Below, piece after piece: positions 12,632 through 19,383 of a DNA stretch of 64,000 bases. Each line of letters opens with the position of its first letter. Position 1 is the first letter of the stretch. The DNA lies in contig NZ_AP027080.1 in NCBI RefSeq assembly GCF_030295405.1, positions 1 through 64,000 on the forward strand. Direction: 5' to 3'. Origin of the DNA: Mesoterricola silvestris (GTDB lineage Bacteria; Acidobacteriota; Holophagae; Holophagales; Holophagaceae). Made by a program: the position numbers and the translations under genes. Below the pieces are notes generated by a model. It made no database searches, was not told where the DNA came from, and saw only the letters and a program-made list of their open reading frames with translations.

Positions 12632-14083
12632 ATGCCCATTCTGCCCCCCAGCGATGCCCGTGAACTGGAAAGTTTTGAACATCCCCTCGCGTCGCGGTAC
12701 GCCTCCAAAGCCATGGTGCGGCTGCTTTCGCCGCTGTACCGCATGCGCGTGTGGCGGCGGCTGTGGATCGCGCTGGCGGAGAGCGAATCCGAGATGGGAC
12801 TTCCCGTGACGGTGGAGCAGATCGCGGAAATGCGGGCCACGCAGGACGCGGTGGACCTGGAGGCCATCGCGCGTTTCGAGGCCTCGCTGCGCCACGATGT
12901 GATGGCGGCCATCCACGCCTGGGGGGAGCAGGCGCCTTCGGCGCGCCCCATCATCCACCTGGGGGCCACCAGCTGCTTCGTCACGGACAACGGGGATCTG
13001 CTCATCGCCGTGGAGGCCCTGCGGCTGATCCGCCGTCGCCTCCAGGACGTCATCGCATGCCTGCGGGATTTCGCCGCCGCATGGCAGGACCAGGCCTGCC
13101 TGGGCTTCACCCATTTCCAGCCGGCCCAGCCCACGACCGTCGGCAAGCGAGCGACCTTGTGGATCCAGGATCTGCTCCTGGACCTGGAGGATCTGGACCA
13201 CCTGCTTCGCACCACGCCGGTGCGGGGGCTCAAGGGCGTCACCGGCACCCAGGCCAGTTTCCTGGAGCTGCTGGACGGCGATGGGGCCAGGGTGGAGGCC
13301 CTGGAGGCGCGGTTCTGCGAAAAGGTGGGTTCCCCCGCCATCCCGGTTTCCGGCCAGACCGCCACGCGCAAGCTGGAGGACCGCATGGGCCAGGTGCTCT
13401 GCGGCATCGCGGCCTCGGCCTCGAAGTTCGGCTGCGATCTGCGCCTTCTCCAGCACCTGAAGGAGGTGGAGGAACCCTTCGAGAAGAACCAGATCGGATC
13501 CAGCGCCATGCCCTACAAGCGAAACCCCATGCGAAGCGAGCGCATCGTGAGCCTGGCCCGCTTCGTCACGGGGCTCCTGCCCAGTTCGTACCAGACCACG
13601 GCCACCCAGTGGATGGAGCGCACCCTCGATGATTCCGCCCATCGCCGCCTCACCCTGAGCCAGGGGCTCCTGGCCGTGGATGCGATCCTGGTGCTGTACC
13701 GCAACGTGGCTTCGGGCCTGGTGGTCTACCCCCGGATGATCGAGGCGCGCCTGGCCTCGGAACTGCCGTTCATGGCGGCGGAACTGCTGCTCATGGAGGG
13801 GGTGAAGCGCGGGGGGGACCGCCAGGACCTCCACGAGCGGTTCCGGGTGGCCTCCATGGAAGCCGGCCGCCGCATCAAGGAGGAGGGGCAACCCAACACC
13901 CTTCTCCGGTTGCTTGCGGAGGATCCTGCGTGGAACATGAATGAAACGGAACTGGCGGGTATCCTGGATGCCCGCCGTTTCACGGGCCGCGCCGGGGAAC
14001 AGGTTCGCGCCTTCCTGGCCCGGGATGTGGCCGCCGCCCTGGCGGATCATCTTCCCGCCGATGCCGCCTCCGTACGTGTCTAG
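12632..14083 (+). CDS. purB: Adenylosuccinate lyase
   Basis: This enzyme catalyses two purine steps: SAICAR to AICAR plus fumarate, and adenylosuccinate to AMP plus fumarate. The 483-residue protein belongs to the fumarase/aspartase superfamily. The signature loop GSSAMPYKRNPMRSE is intact, with the catalytic Ser in it, and the histidine segments HLGATSC and FTHFQPAQPTT are present. The C-terminal ADSL domain (about 370-460) is recognisable. It starts at ATG 12632 behind GGGAAAGG. It is probably co-transcribed with the two genes that follow at 11-bp and 4-bp spacing. Confidence 0.95.
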   Translation: MPILPPSDARELESFEHPLASRYASKAMVRLLSPLYRMRVWRRLWIALAESESEMGLPVTVEQIAEMRATQDAVDLEAIARFEASLRHDVMAAIHAWGEQAPSARPIIHLGATSCFVTDNGDLLIAVEALRLIRRRLQDVIACLRDFAAAWQDQACLGFTHFQPAQPTTVGKRATLWIQDLLLDLEDLDHLLRTTPVRGLKGVTGTQASFLELLDGDGARVEALEARFCEKVGSPAIPVSGQTATRKLEDRMGQVLCGIAASASKFGCDLRLLQHLKEVEEPFEKNQIGSSAMPYKRNPMRSERIVSLARFVTGLLPSSYQTTATQWMERTLDDSAHRRLTLSQGLLAVDAILVLYRNVASGLVVYPRMIEARLASELPFMAAELLLMEGVKRGGDRQDLHERFRVASMEAGRRIKEEGQPNTLLRLLAEDPAWNMNETELAGILDARRFTGRAGEQVRAFLARDVAAALADHLPADAASVRV

Positions 14084-14094
14084 AAAGGTCTTGC

Positions 14095-14913
14095 ATGCTT
14101 AAGCTTGCCGTTATCGGTGCCGGCACCCTCCTCGGGCGGGAGCTGGTGGATGCCCTGGAAACCCGGGAGTGCTCGGTCCTGCCCCTGTCCCACGGTCCCA
14201 CCACGGTGGAGGAGGAACTGGGGGATGTGGTGATCTTCGCCCCCAGCCCCGCCCTGCTGGAGGGGATCGAACTGGTGATCCTGGCGGAAACGCCCGCCAC
14301 CGACGAGATCCTCGCCGGCTTCCAGGGGCGGGTCCTGGATCTCCGGCCCAACGCGGAACCCTCCCTGGACCCCATGCCCGTCACCGGCGGCTGGCCCAAG
14401 GGGAAGATCGCCCTGCGCAACCGTCCGGCCGTGGAGCAGGTGCTGGCCACCCTACCCCGCCTGGTGGGCGGCATCGGCGAGGTGGGAGGCACCCACCTCC
14501 GGTCCGTGGCCTTCCTGGGGGACCAGGGCCTGGACGGGCTCCTGGAACAGACCATCGCCATTCTGAAGGGCGAAGAGCCGGACACTGCCAAGCTGGGTTA
14601 CCGGGCGGCGTTCGAGGTGATCCCCCAGATTCCCCGGGGCCGCATCATCGAGGTGCGGGTCCCCGCCTTCCACGGAGACCTCCTGGTGCTGCACCTGCGG
14701 GCCGCGGACGGCGCCACCCTCGCGAAGCTGGAAGCGCCCCAGGGGGTGACCTGGGCCGAGCATCCGGCCTCCTCCCGGGAGGTGTCCGTCACCCCCGAGC
14801 TGCTGGCGCACCTGAGCCTCGCGGATGAGGGGCGCGCGGGCGTGCTGACCCTGGCCTTCGATCCTATCCTTTGGGGGACGCTCATGCCCGTGCTGCGTCT
14901 CCTCGAGCTCTAG
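14095..14913 (+). CDS. Aspartate-semialdehyde-dehydrogenase-like protein lacking the catalytic Cys (Usg-like)
   Basis: The 272-residue protein has an N-terminal Rossmann segment (LAVIGAGTLLGRELVDAL) and a C-terminal dimerisation half like Asd. The region where Asd has the nucleophile (NPNCST) reads LRNRPAVEQVL, and the only cysteine (ECSVLP) is near residue 24. It therefore cannot act as a dehydrogenase by the Asd mechanism. Shortened, cysteine-less paralogues such as E. coli Usg are known and have no firm role. It sits between purB and a ferredoxin gene. A non-catalytic structural or binding role is the likely reading. Confidence 0.75.
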   Translation: MLKLAVIGAGTLLGRELVDALETRECSVLPLSHGPTTVEEELGDVVIFAPSPALLEGIELVILAETPATDEILAGFQGRVLDLRPNAEPSLDPMPVTGGWPKGKIALRNRPAVEQVLATLPRLVGGIGEVGGTHLRSVAFLGDQGLDGLLEQTIAILKGEEPDTAKLGYRAAFEVIPQIPRGRIIEVRVPAFHGDLLVLHLRAADGATLAKLEAPQGVTWAEHPASSREVSVTPELLAHLSLADEGRAGVLTLAFDPILWGTLMPVLRLLEL

Positions 14914-14917
14914 AACC

Positions 14918-15556
14918 ATGGCCAAGCATCTGGACGAGCCCCATGACCGGGGGGACTTCTTCAAGTCCCTGGGCACCCTCATGGCCGGCTTCGTGGCCAT
15001 GCGCGTGGAGGATGCCGTCACGGGGACCGGGCCTTCCCTGCTGAGGCCCCCGGGGGCCCTGGACGAGTTCGATTTCCTGCTGGCCTGCACCCGGTGCGAC
15101 AAGTGCATCGACGCCTGCCCCCAGGATTCCATCCTGAAGGCCGGGCCCCAGACGGCCCTGGCCACGGGAACCCCTTACATCCTCACCCGGAACATGCCGT
15201 GCTTCCTGTGCACCGCCCTGCCCTGCATCACCGCCTGTCCGGAGGGGGCGCTGGTGTGGCCCAAGCGGAAGGTGGGCGAGCAGGTCCTGGACGGTCCCCC
15301 GGCGGTGAAGATGGGCACGGCCCGGGTCAAGCGGCGCCTTTGCCTGACCTATGAGCGCGAAGGGGAGACGAGCCAGCCCTGCACCACCTGCGTGGACCGC
15401 TGCCCCTACCCCGGGGTGGCCATCCGCATGGCGGAGGCCCGGGAGGGGGAGTTGGCCCATCCGGAGGTCCTGGCGGACTTCTGCACGGGCTGCGGGCTCT
15501 GCTCCTTCGGGTGCCCCACCCCGGAACCCGCCATCGTGGTGGACGCCCGGGAATGA
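14918..15556 (+). CDS. Polyferredoxin with four [4Fe-4S] motifs (NapG/MauM type)
   Basis: The 212-residue cytoplasmic or membrane-associated electron carrier has four cysteine clusters: CTRCDKCIDACP, CFLCTALPCITACP, a looser C...CTTCVDRCP, and CTGCGLCSFGCP. The N-terminal FFKSLGTLMAGFVA stretch could be a remnant signal/anchor of the NapG/MauM type, but no twin-arginine is present. ATG 14918 follows the previous stop by 4 bp. No partner oxidoreductase is next to it, so its redox partner cannot be named. The downstream 16-bp gap to the convergent ubiD gene is filled by a parS-like site. Confidence 0.85.
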   Translation: MAKHLDEPHDRGDFFKSLGTLMAGFVAMRVEDAVTGTGPSLLRPPGALDEFDFLLACTRCDKCIDACPQDSILKAGPQTALATGTPYILTRNMPCFLCTALPCITACPEGALVWPKRKVGEQVLDGPPAVKMGTARVKRRLCLTYEREGETSQPCTTCVDRCPYPGVAIRMAEAREGELAHPEVLADFCTGCGLCSFGCPTPEPAIVVDARE

Positions 15557-15572
15557 TGTTCCACGTGGAACG
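15557..15572. promoter_or_regulatory. parS-like ParB binding site, second copy
   Basis: The sequence is TGTTCCACGTGGAACG, identical over 16 bases to the site at 5409-5424. It exactly fills the gap between two convergent genes (polyferredoxin stop at 15556, ubiD stop at 15573), where little else could select for such a palindrome. Two identical parS-like 16-mers within 16 kb of dnaA fit a centromere-like cluster. Confidence 0.8.
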
Positions 15573-17039
15573 CTAGATACCGTACTCCGCCCAGCGCCGG
15601 GCCACCCGTTCCAGGATGGCGTCGGGGAACACCAGATCGCGGGGCCACTCCCGCTGGAAGTTGTCCAGCTTGGCGCTCTTGCGGGTGGCGTCGATGCCGA
15701 CCTTGCTGCCGAAGGCGAAGCGGTCGCTGCTGTGGTCCAGCACATCCAGGGGACCGTCCGTGAAGAGCAGGTCCCGGCGGGGGTCGACGTTGCTGGTGAC
15801 CCGGAAGAGGACCTCGTTGGCGTCGTGGGGGTCGATGTCGGCGTCCACCACGACGATGCCCTTGGTGAACATCATCTGGCCGGTGCCCCAGATGGCGTTC
15901 ATGACCTTCTGGGCGTGGCCGGGGTAGTCCTTGCGGATGGACACGATGGCGAGGTTGTGGAAGCCGCCGGCCGGCGGGAGGTGCATATCGACCACTTCCG
16001 GGAGAACCATCTTTAACAAAGGCAAGAAGATGCGTTCCGTGGCAAAGCCCAGCCAGGCGTCCTCCTGGGGGGGACGGCCCACGATGGTGGCGGGGTACAC
16101 GGGGTTCTTCCGGTGGGTGATGGCCTCCACGTGGAGGACGGGGTAGTCGTCGGCCAGGGAATAGTAGCCCGTGTGGTCCCCGAAGGGGCCCTCCCGGCGG
16201 AGCTCGGCGGGGTCCACCCAGCCTTCGATGACGATCTCGGAATCCGCGGGCACCTCCATGTCGTTGGTGACGCAGCGCACCATCTCCACGCCCTCGCCCC
16301 GGAGGAACCCGGTGAACATGATCTCCGAGAGGAAGGGAGGCAGGGGCGCGGTGGCGGCGTAGGAGAGGGCGGGATCCCCGCCGAGGCTCACGGCCACGGG
16401 CATGCGCTCGCCGGGGGCGTACCCGTGGCGGGCCCGGGCGCCGTCGTGGTGGAGCTGGGTGTGGAAGCCCAGGGTGTGATCGTCGTACACCTGGAGGCGG
16501 TACATGCCCATGTTCCGGAGGCCGCTCTTGTGGCGGGTGTGGCTCAGGCCCAGGGTGATGAAGGGACCGCCGTCCTCGGGCCAGGTGGTGAGCACCGGGA
16601 GGCGGGAGAGGCGCGCCTCTTCGCCGCGCCACACCACCTCCTGGCACGGGGCCTTGCGCACGGTCTTCGGCATCCAGGCGCCCACCTCGGCCAGGACCGG
16701 GAGCTTGGAGAGCTTGTCCAGGAAGCTGGCGCCGGGCTTGGGCATGGCTTCCTGGATGAGTTTCTCGATGCGCCCGGCCACGGCGTCCAGGCCCCTGGGA
16801 TCCCCGTCCACTCCCAGGGCCATCTCCATGCGCCGCCGGCTGCCGAAGACGTTCATGGCCACGGGCATGGTGGCGCCCTTGACGTTCTCGAAGAGGAGCC
16901 CCTTCCCTCCCCCGGGGGCCTTGCTGACGCGGTCGGCGATGGCGCCGGCCTCCAGGTGGGGATCGACTTCCGCGCGGATGCGCGCGAGTTCGCCGCGCGC
17001 ATCCAGCCGGGTCAGGAAGCTCTGGAAGTCCTGGGACAT
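15573..17039 (-). CDS. ubiD: UbiD-family decarboxylase (prenylated-FMN dependent)
   Basis: The 488-residue protein is of standard UbiD length. UbiD enzymes use prenylated FMN to decarboxylate aromatic acids, classically 4-hydroxy-3-polyprenylbenzoate in ubiquinone synthesis. In bacteria that make menaquinone through futalosine, relatives act in that pathway. Recognisable blocks are LLFENVKGATMPVAMNVFG near residue 50, NMGMYRLQVYDDHTLGFH near 180 (cofactor and metal region) and EGWVDPAELRREGPFGDHTGYYS near 270-290, with the acidic/Arg active-site residues. Quinone biosynthesis is the likely job. The partner flavin prenyltransferase (UbiX) is not in the window. Confidence 0.9.
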   Translation of the reverse strand: MSQDFQSFLTRLDARGELARIRAEVDPHLEAGAIADRVSKAPGGGKGLLFENVKGATMPVAMNVFGSRRRMEMALGVDGDPRGLDAVAGRIEKLIQEAMPKPGASFLDKLSKLPVLAEVGAWMPKTVRKAPCQEVVWRGEEARLSRLPVLTTWPEDGGPFITLGLSHTRHKSGLRNMGMYRLQVYDDHTLGFHTQLHHDGARARHGYAPGERMPVAVSLGGDPALSYAATAPLPPFLSEIMFTGFLRGEGVEMVRCVTNDMEVPADSEIVIEGWVDPAELRREGPFGDHTGYYSLADDYPVLHVEAITHRKNPVYPATIVGRPPQEDAWLGFATERIFLPLLKMVLPEVVDMHLPPAGGFHNLAIVSIRKDYPGHAQKVMNAIWGTGQMMFTKGIVVVDADIDPHDANEVLFRVTSNVDPRRDLLFTDGPLDVLDHSSDRFAFGSKVGIDATRKSAKLDNFQREWPRDLVFPDAILERVARRWAEYGI

Positions 17040-17054
17040 GATGCACCTCGTCCA

Positions 17055-17074
17055 CGCGTTTCCATGGAAACGCG
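17055..17074. repeat. 20-bp perfect palindrome between ubiD and pdp
   Basis: CGCGTTTCCATGGAAACGCG is its own reverse complement over 20 bases. It lies in the 40-bp gap between the pdp stop (17080) and the ubiD start (17039), just upstream of ubiD on the minus strand. It resembles parS in outline, but the centre is CCATGG instead of CACGTG. It could be an operator for ubiD or a hairpin ending the pdp transcript. No U-tract follows. Confidence 0.55.
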
Positions 17075-17079
17075 CAGGG

Positions 17080-18372
17080 TTAGATGGTTTCCAGCAGCCA
17101 GGGGGCCTTGGGCAGGGGGGTGGGCCGGATATCGATCCAGTCCGCGGGAAGGGGGTTGCCCGTCTTCCCGTTGTGGTGCAGGGTGAGGATCTTCATGCCC
17201 TTCTCGACCTTGTCGCCCACGTTGGCGTGCACCTCGATGCCGATGCCCAGGTCGAGGATGTCGTCCTTGGAGGAGCGGCCCCCGCCCATCTCCATGGCCT
17301 TGATGCCCAGGCTGCGGCTGTCCAGGGCATGGATGTAGCCGCTGGCCTCGGACAGGATGTCCACGCTGTGGGCGCTGCCGGGGAGCAGGCTGAAGTCGTC
17401 CAGGGCCTTGGGGTTCCCGCCGTTGGCGGCCACCCAGGTGCGGTACGTCTCCATGGCCCTGCCGGAGGCGATGCTGTCGGCCACGAGGGCCTCGGCCGTG
17501 GCCAGGTCCTTGGCGGCGCCGCCCAGGATCAGCATTTCGGCCGCCAGACGGAAGCTCATCCTGGCCAGATCGGAATCGGCGTGCATCCCCTTCAGGATCT
17601 CCACGGATTCGATGACCTCCATGGCATTGCCGATGGCGCGGCCCAGGGGCTCCTCCATGCGGGTGATGAGGGCCTTGATCTTCATGCCGTGGGCCTGGCC
17701 CACGGCCACCATGCTCTTGGCGAGGGTGCGGGCGTCGTCGAGGGTCTTCATGAAGGCGCCTCCGCCGCACTTCACGTCCAGGACCAGGGCATCGGACCCG
17801 CCCGCGAGCTTCTTGGACATGATGCTGGCGGTGATGAGGGGGATGGATTCCACGGTGGCCGTGACGTCGCGCAGGGAATAGAGCTTGCGGTCCGCGGGGG
17901 TGATGTCGCCGGTCTGGGCGCTGTTGGCGAAGCCCGTGTCGCGCAGGCTCCGGCGGAACTCATCCTGGGTCAATTCGACCTTGAGGCCAGGGATGGCGGC
18001 GTACTTGTCCACGGTGCCGCCGGTGTGCCCCAGGCCGCGGCCGCTGAACATGGCGCAGGGTATGCCGCAGGAGGCGACGATGGGGCCGAGGATCAGGGTG
18101 GTCTTGTCGCCCACGCCGCCCGTGGAGTGCTTGTCCACCTTCACCCCGGGGATCGAGGAGAGGTTCACCTTGTCGCCCGAATCCCGCATGCCCAGGGTCA
18201 GGGCCAGGGTCTCCTCCACGTCCATCCCGTGCCAGCAGATGGCCATCAGGAGGGCCGCGCTCTGCTCGTCGGGAACGGTGCCGCGGGCGGCGCCTTCGAC
18301 CCAGAAGGCGATCTGCTCGGGACTGAGCTTTCCGCCGGTCTTCTTCGTGTAGATGAGATCGTACATTCTCAT
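17080..18372 (-). CDS. pdp: Pyrimidine-nucleoside/thymidine phosphorylase
   Basis: This enzyme cleaves thymidine, deoxyuridine or uridine with phosphate to free base and (deoxy)ribose-1-phosphate in nucleoside salvage. The 430-residue protein matches the family closely. It has the phosphate-binding signature DKHSTGGVGDK, the SGRGLGHTGGTVDK block, the TGDITPADRKLYSLRDVTATV block with its substrate-binding arginine, and SIMSKKLAGGSDALVLDVK. It resembles the Bacillus Pdp type (broad pyrimidine specificity) more than DeoA by eye, but specificity cannot be fixed from sequence. It lies in a minus-strand series with a YfgM-like gene upstream and ubiD downstream. Confidence 0.93.
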   Translation of the reverse strand: MRMYDLIYTKKTGGKLSPEQIAFWVEGAARGTVPDEQSAALLMAICWHGMDVEETLALTLGMRDSGDKVNLSSIPGVKVDKHSTGGVGDKTTLILGPIVASCGIPCAMFSGRGLGHTGGTVDKYAAIPGLKVELTQDEFRRSLRDTGFANSAQTGDITPADRKLYSLRDVTATVESIPLITASIMSKKLAGGSDALVLDVKCGGGAFMKTLDDARTLAKSMVAVGQAHGMKIKALITRMEEPLGRAIGNAMEVIESVEILKGMHADSDLARMSFRLAAEMLILGGAAKDLATAEALVADSIASGRAMETYRTWVAANGGNPKALDDFSLLPGSAHSVDILSEASGYIHALDSRSLGIKAMEMGGGRSSKDDILDLGIGIEVHANVGDKVEKGMKILTLHHNGKTGNPLPADWIDIRPTPLPKAPWLLETI

Positions 18373-18438
18373 GGCTGCTGCCTCCGCGCGGGCACGGGAA
18401 TCCGGTCCGCCGGATCCCGGCCCTCGATTCGAATAGGC

Positions 18439-19116
18439 CTAGACCCCCTGGAGCATGCGCTCCACGGCGGGGTCGGCCTGGGTCTTGAAACGGGCCTTGT
18501 AGTCCGCGAAATCCTTCAGGGCCTGGGTGCGGTCGCCCTTGAGGCGATCGGCGTCCAGGAGGGTGGTCCAGAACACGGGGGCCCAGGCCTGGTCCGGGTC
18601 GGCGTTCTTCCGGAGGGAACCCAGGGTGGCCAGGGCCTCGGCGCCCTGCCCCATGGCGACCTGCTTCTGGGCCAGCCGCAGCTTGCCCCAGGCGTCCCCG
18701 GTGGCGGCGGGAATGGCGCCCTTGCCGTCCAGCTGGAGCTTCCAGGAGGCCAGGATGCCTTCGGTGGTGGTCTTCTCGGAGCCCGGCGCGTTGCGGGCCA
18801 GGGCCTCCAGCTGCGGCAGCTTCTCCCGCATGCGCTTCTCCACCTCGGCGGCGGGAAGGGGTTCCGTGCTGTCGCCGGCGACCTCCAGCTGCAGATTGGC
18901 GAGATCGCTCTCGTGCTTCTCGATGCCCGCGGCGCGCCAGTACCGGAACCCGAACACGACGACCCCGAGTCCGAGGACGACGCCGGCCGTGATGAGCATC
19001 GGCTTGAGGAGACCGGCCTGGATGTCTTCGCCCGAGGCGACCTTCTTCTGGAAGGCCTGAAGGCTCTGGGCAGGCTTCTGGACCTGGATGACCTTGTTTT
19101 TGCTGGTGGCAGCCAT
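18439..19116 (-). CDS. Membrane-anchored TPR-like protein (YfgM type)
   Basis: This protein has about 225 residues. ATG 19116 is preferred over an ATG six codons upstream because GGAG lies 8 bases in front of it. A Lys-rich cytoplasmic N-terminus of about 40 residues is followed by one transmembrane helix (MLITAGVVLGLGVVVFGF). The remaining soluble domain is built of Ala/Leu-rich helical pairs (for example AWGKLRLAQKQVAMGQGAEAL) like TPRs. This is the architecture of YfgM, an accessory protein of the SecYEG translocon and of periplasmic chaperones. The resemblance is in layout only, so the function is tentative. Confidence 0.6.
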   Translation of the reverse strand: MAATSKNKVIQVQKPAQSLQAFQKKVASGEDIQAGLLKPMLITAGVVLGLGVVVFGFRYWRAAGIEKHESDLANLQLEVAGDSTEPLPAAEVEKRMREKLPQLEALARNAPGSEKTTTEGILASWKLQLDGKGAIPAATGDAWGKLRLAQKQVAMGQGAEALATLGSLRKNADPDQAWAPVFWTTLLDADRLKGDRTQALKDFADYKARFKTQADPAVERMLQGV

Positions 19117-19166
19117 GGAAGACACTCCGAACATTCAAGCATGCCCGACCAGCGCAGGTTTCGCAC

Positions 19167-19194
19167 TTGAAAACTGGGGGACCTCTGATACGAT
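19167..19194 (+). promoter_or_regulatory. Possible promoter of tRNA-Phe
   Basis: TTGAAA (19167-19172) and TACGAT (19189-19194) are separated by 16 bases, which places a start near 19201, just before the tRNA. Each hexamer has one or two mismatches to the sigma-70 consensus. The spacing and position fit. Confidence 0.4.
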
Positions 19195-19204
19195 GGAACG
19201 CTAG

Positions 19205-19280
19205 GCCCGGATAGCTCAGTTGGTAGAGCAATGGACTGAAAATCCATGTGTCGGCGGTTCAAATCCGTCTCCGGGCACCA
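19205..19280 (+). tRNA. tRNA-Phe (GAA)
   Basis: This is a 76-nt cloverleaf. The acceptor stem GCCCGGA pairs with TCCGGGC, the D-arm is GCTCAGTTGGTAGAGC, and the anticodon stem-loop is ATGGACTGAAAATCCAT with anticodon GAA. The T-arm contains GGTTCAAATCC. The discriminator is A, and CCA is encoded (19278-19280). It is followed at once by an intrinsic terminator. Confidence 0.98.
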
Positions 19281-19287
19281 GAATCGC

Positions 19288-19321
19288 AAGGCTCCGAAAT
19301 CTTCGGAGCCTTCGTTTTTTT
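19288..19321 (+). terminator. Intrinsic terminator of tRNA-Phe
   Basis: AAGGCTCCGAA (19288-19298), loop ATC, and TTCGGAGCCTT (19302-19312) form an 11-bp perfect stem. It is followed by CG and seven T residues (19315-19321). It lies 7 bases after the tRNA CCA end. Confidence 0.92.
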
Positions 19322-19383
19322 GAGATTCGCACCCCCGGGCGGATCTGGGAGACTGGGGGGCGAACCCATCAACCGAGGCCCCG

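Noticed and set aside
16124-16137. CCTCCACGTGGAGG as a third parS
   Set aside because: It lies inside ubiD, shares only the central CCACGTGG with parS and differs at the outer positions.
16504-19170. Long plus-strand frame opposite ubiD, pdp and the YfgM-like gene
   Set aside because: It covers three genes with strong family evidence on the other strand and shows only repetitive Gly/Val/His composition.
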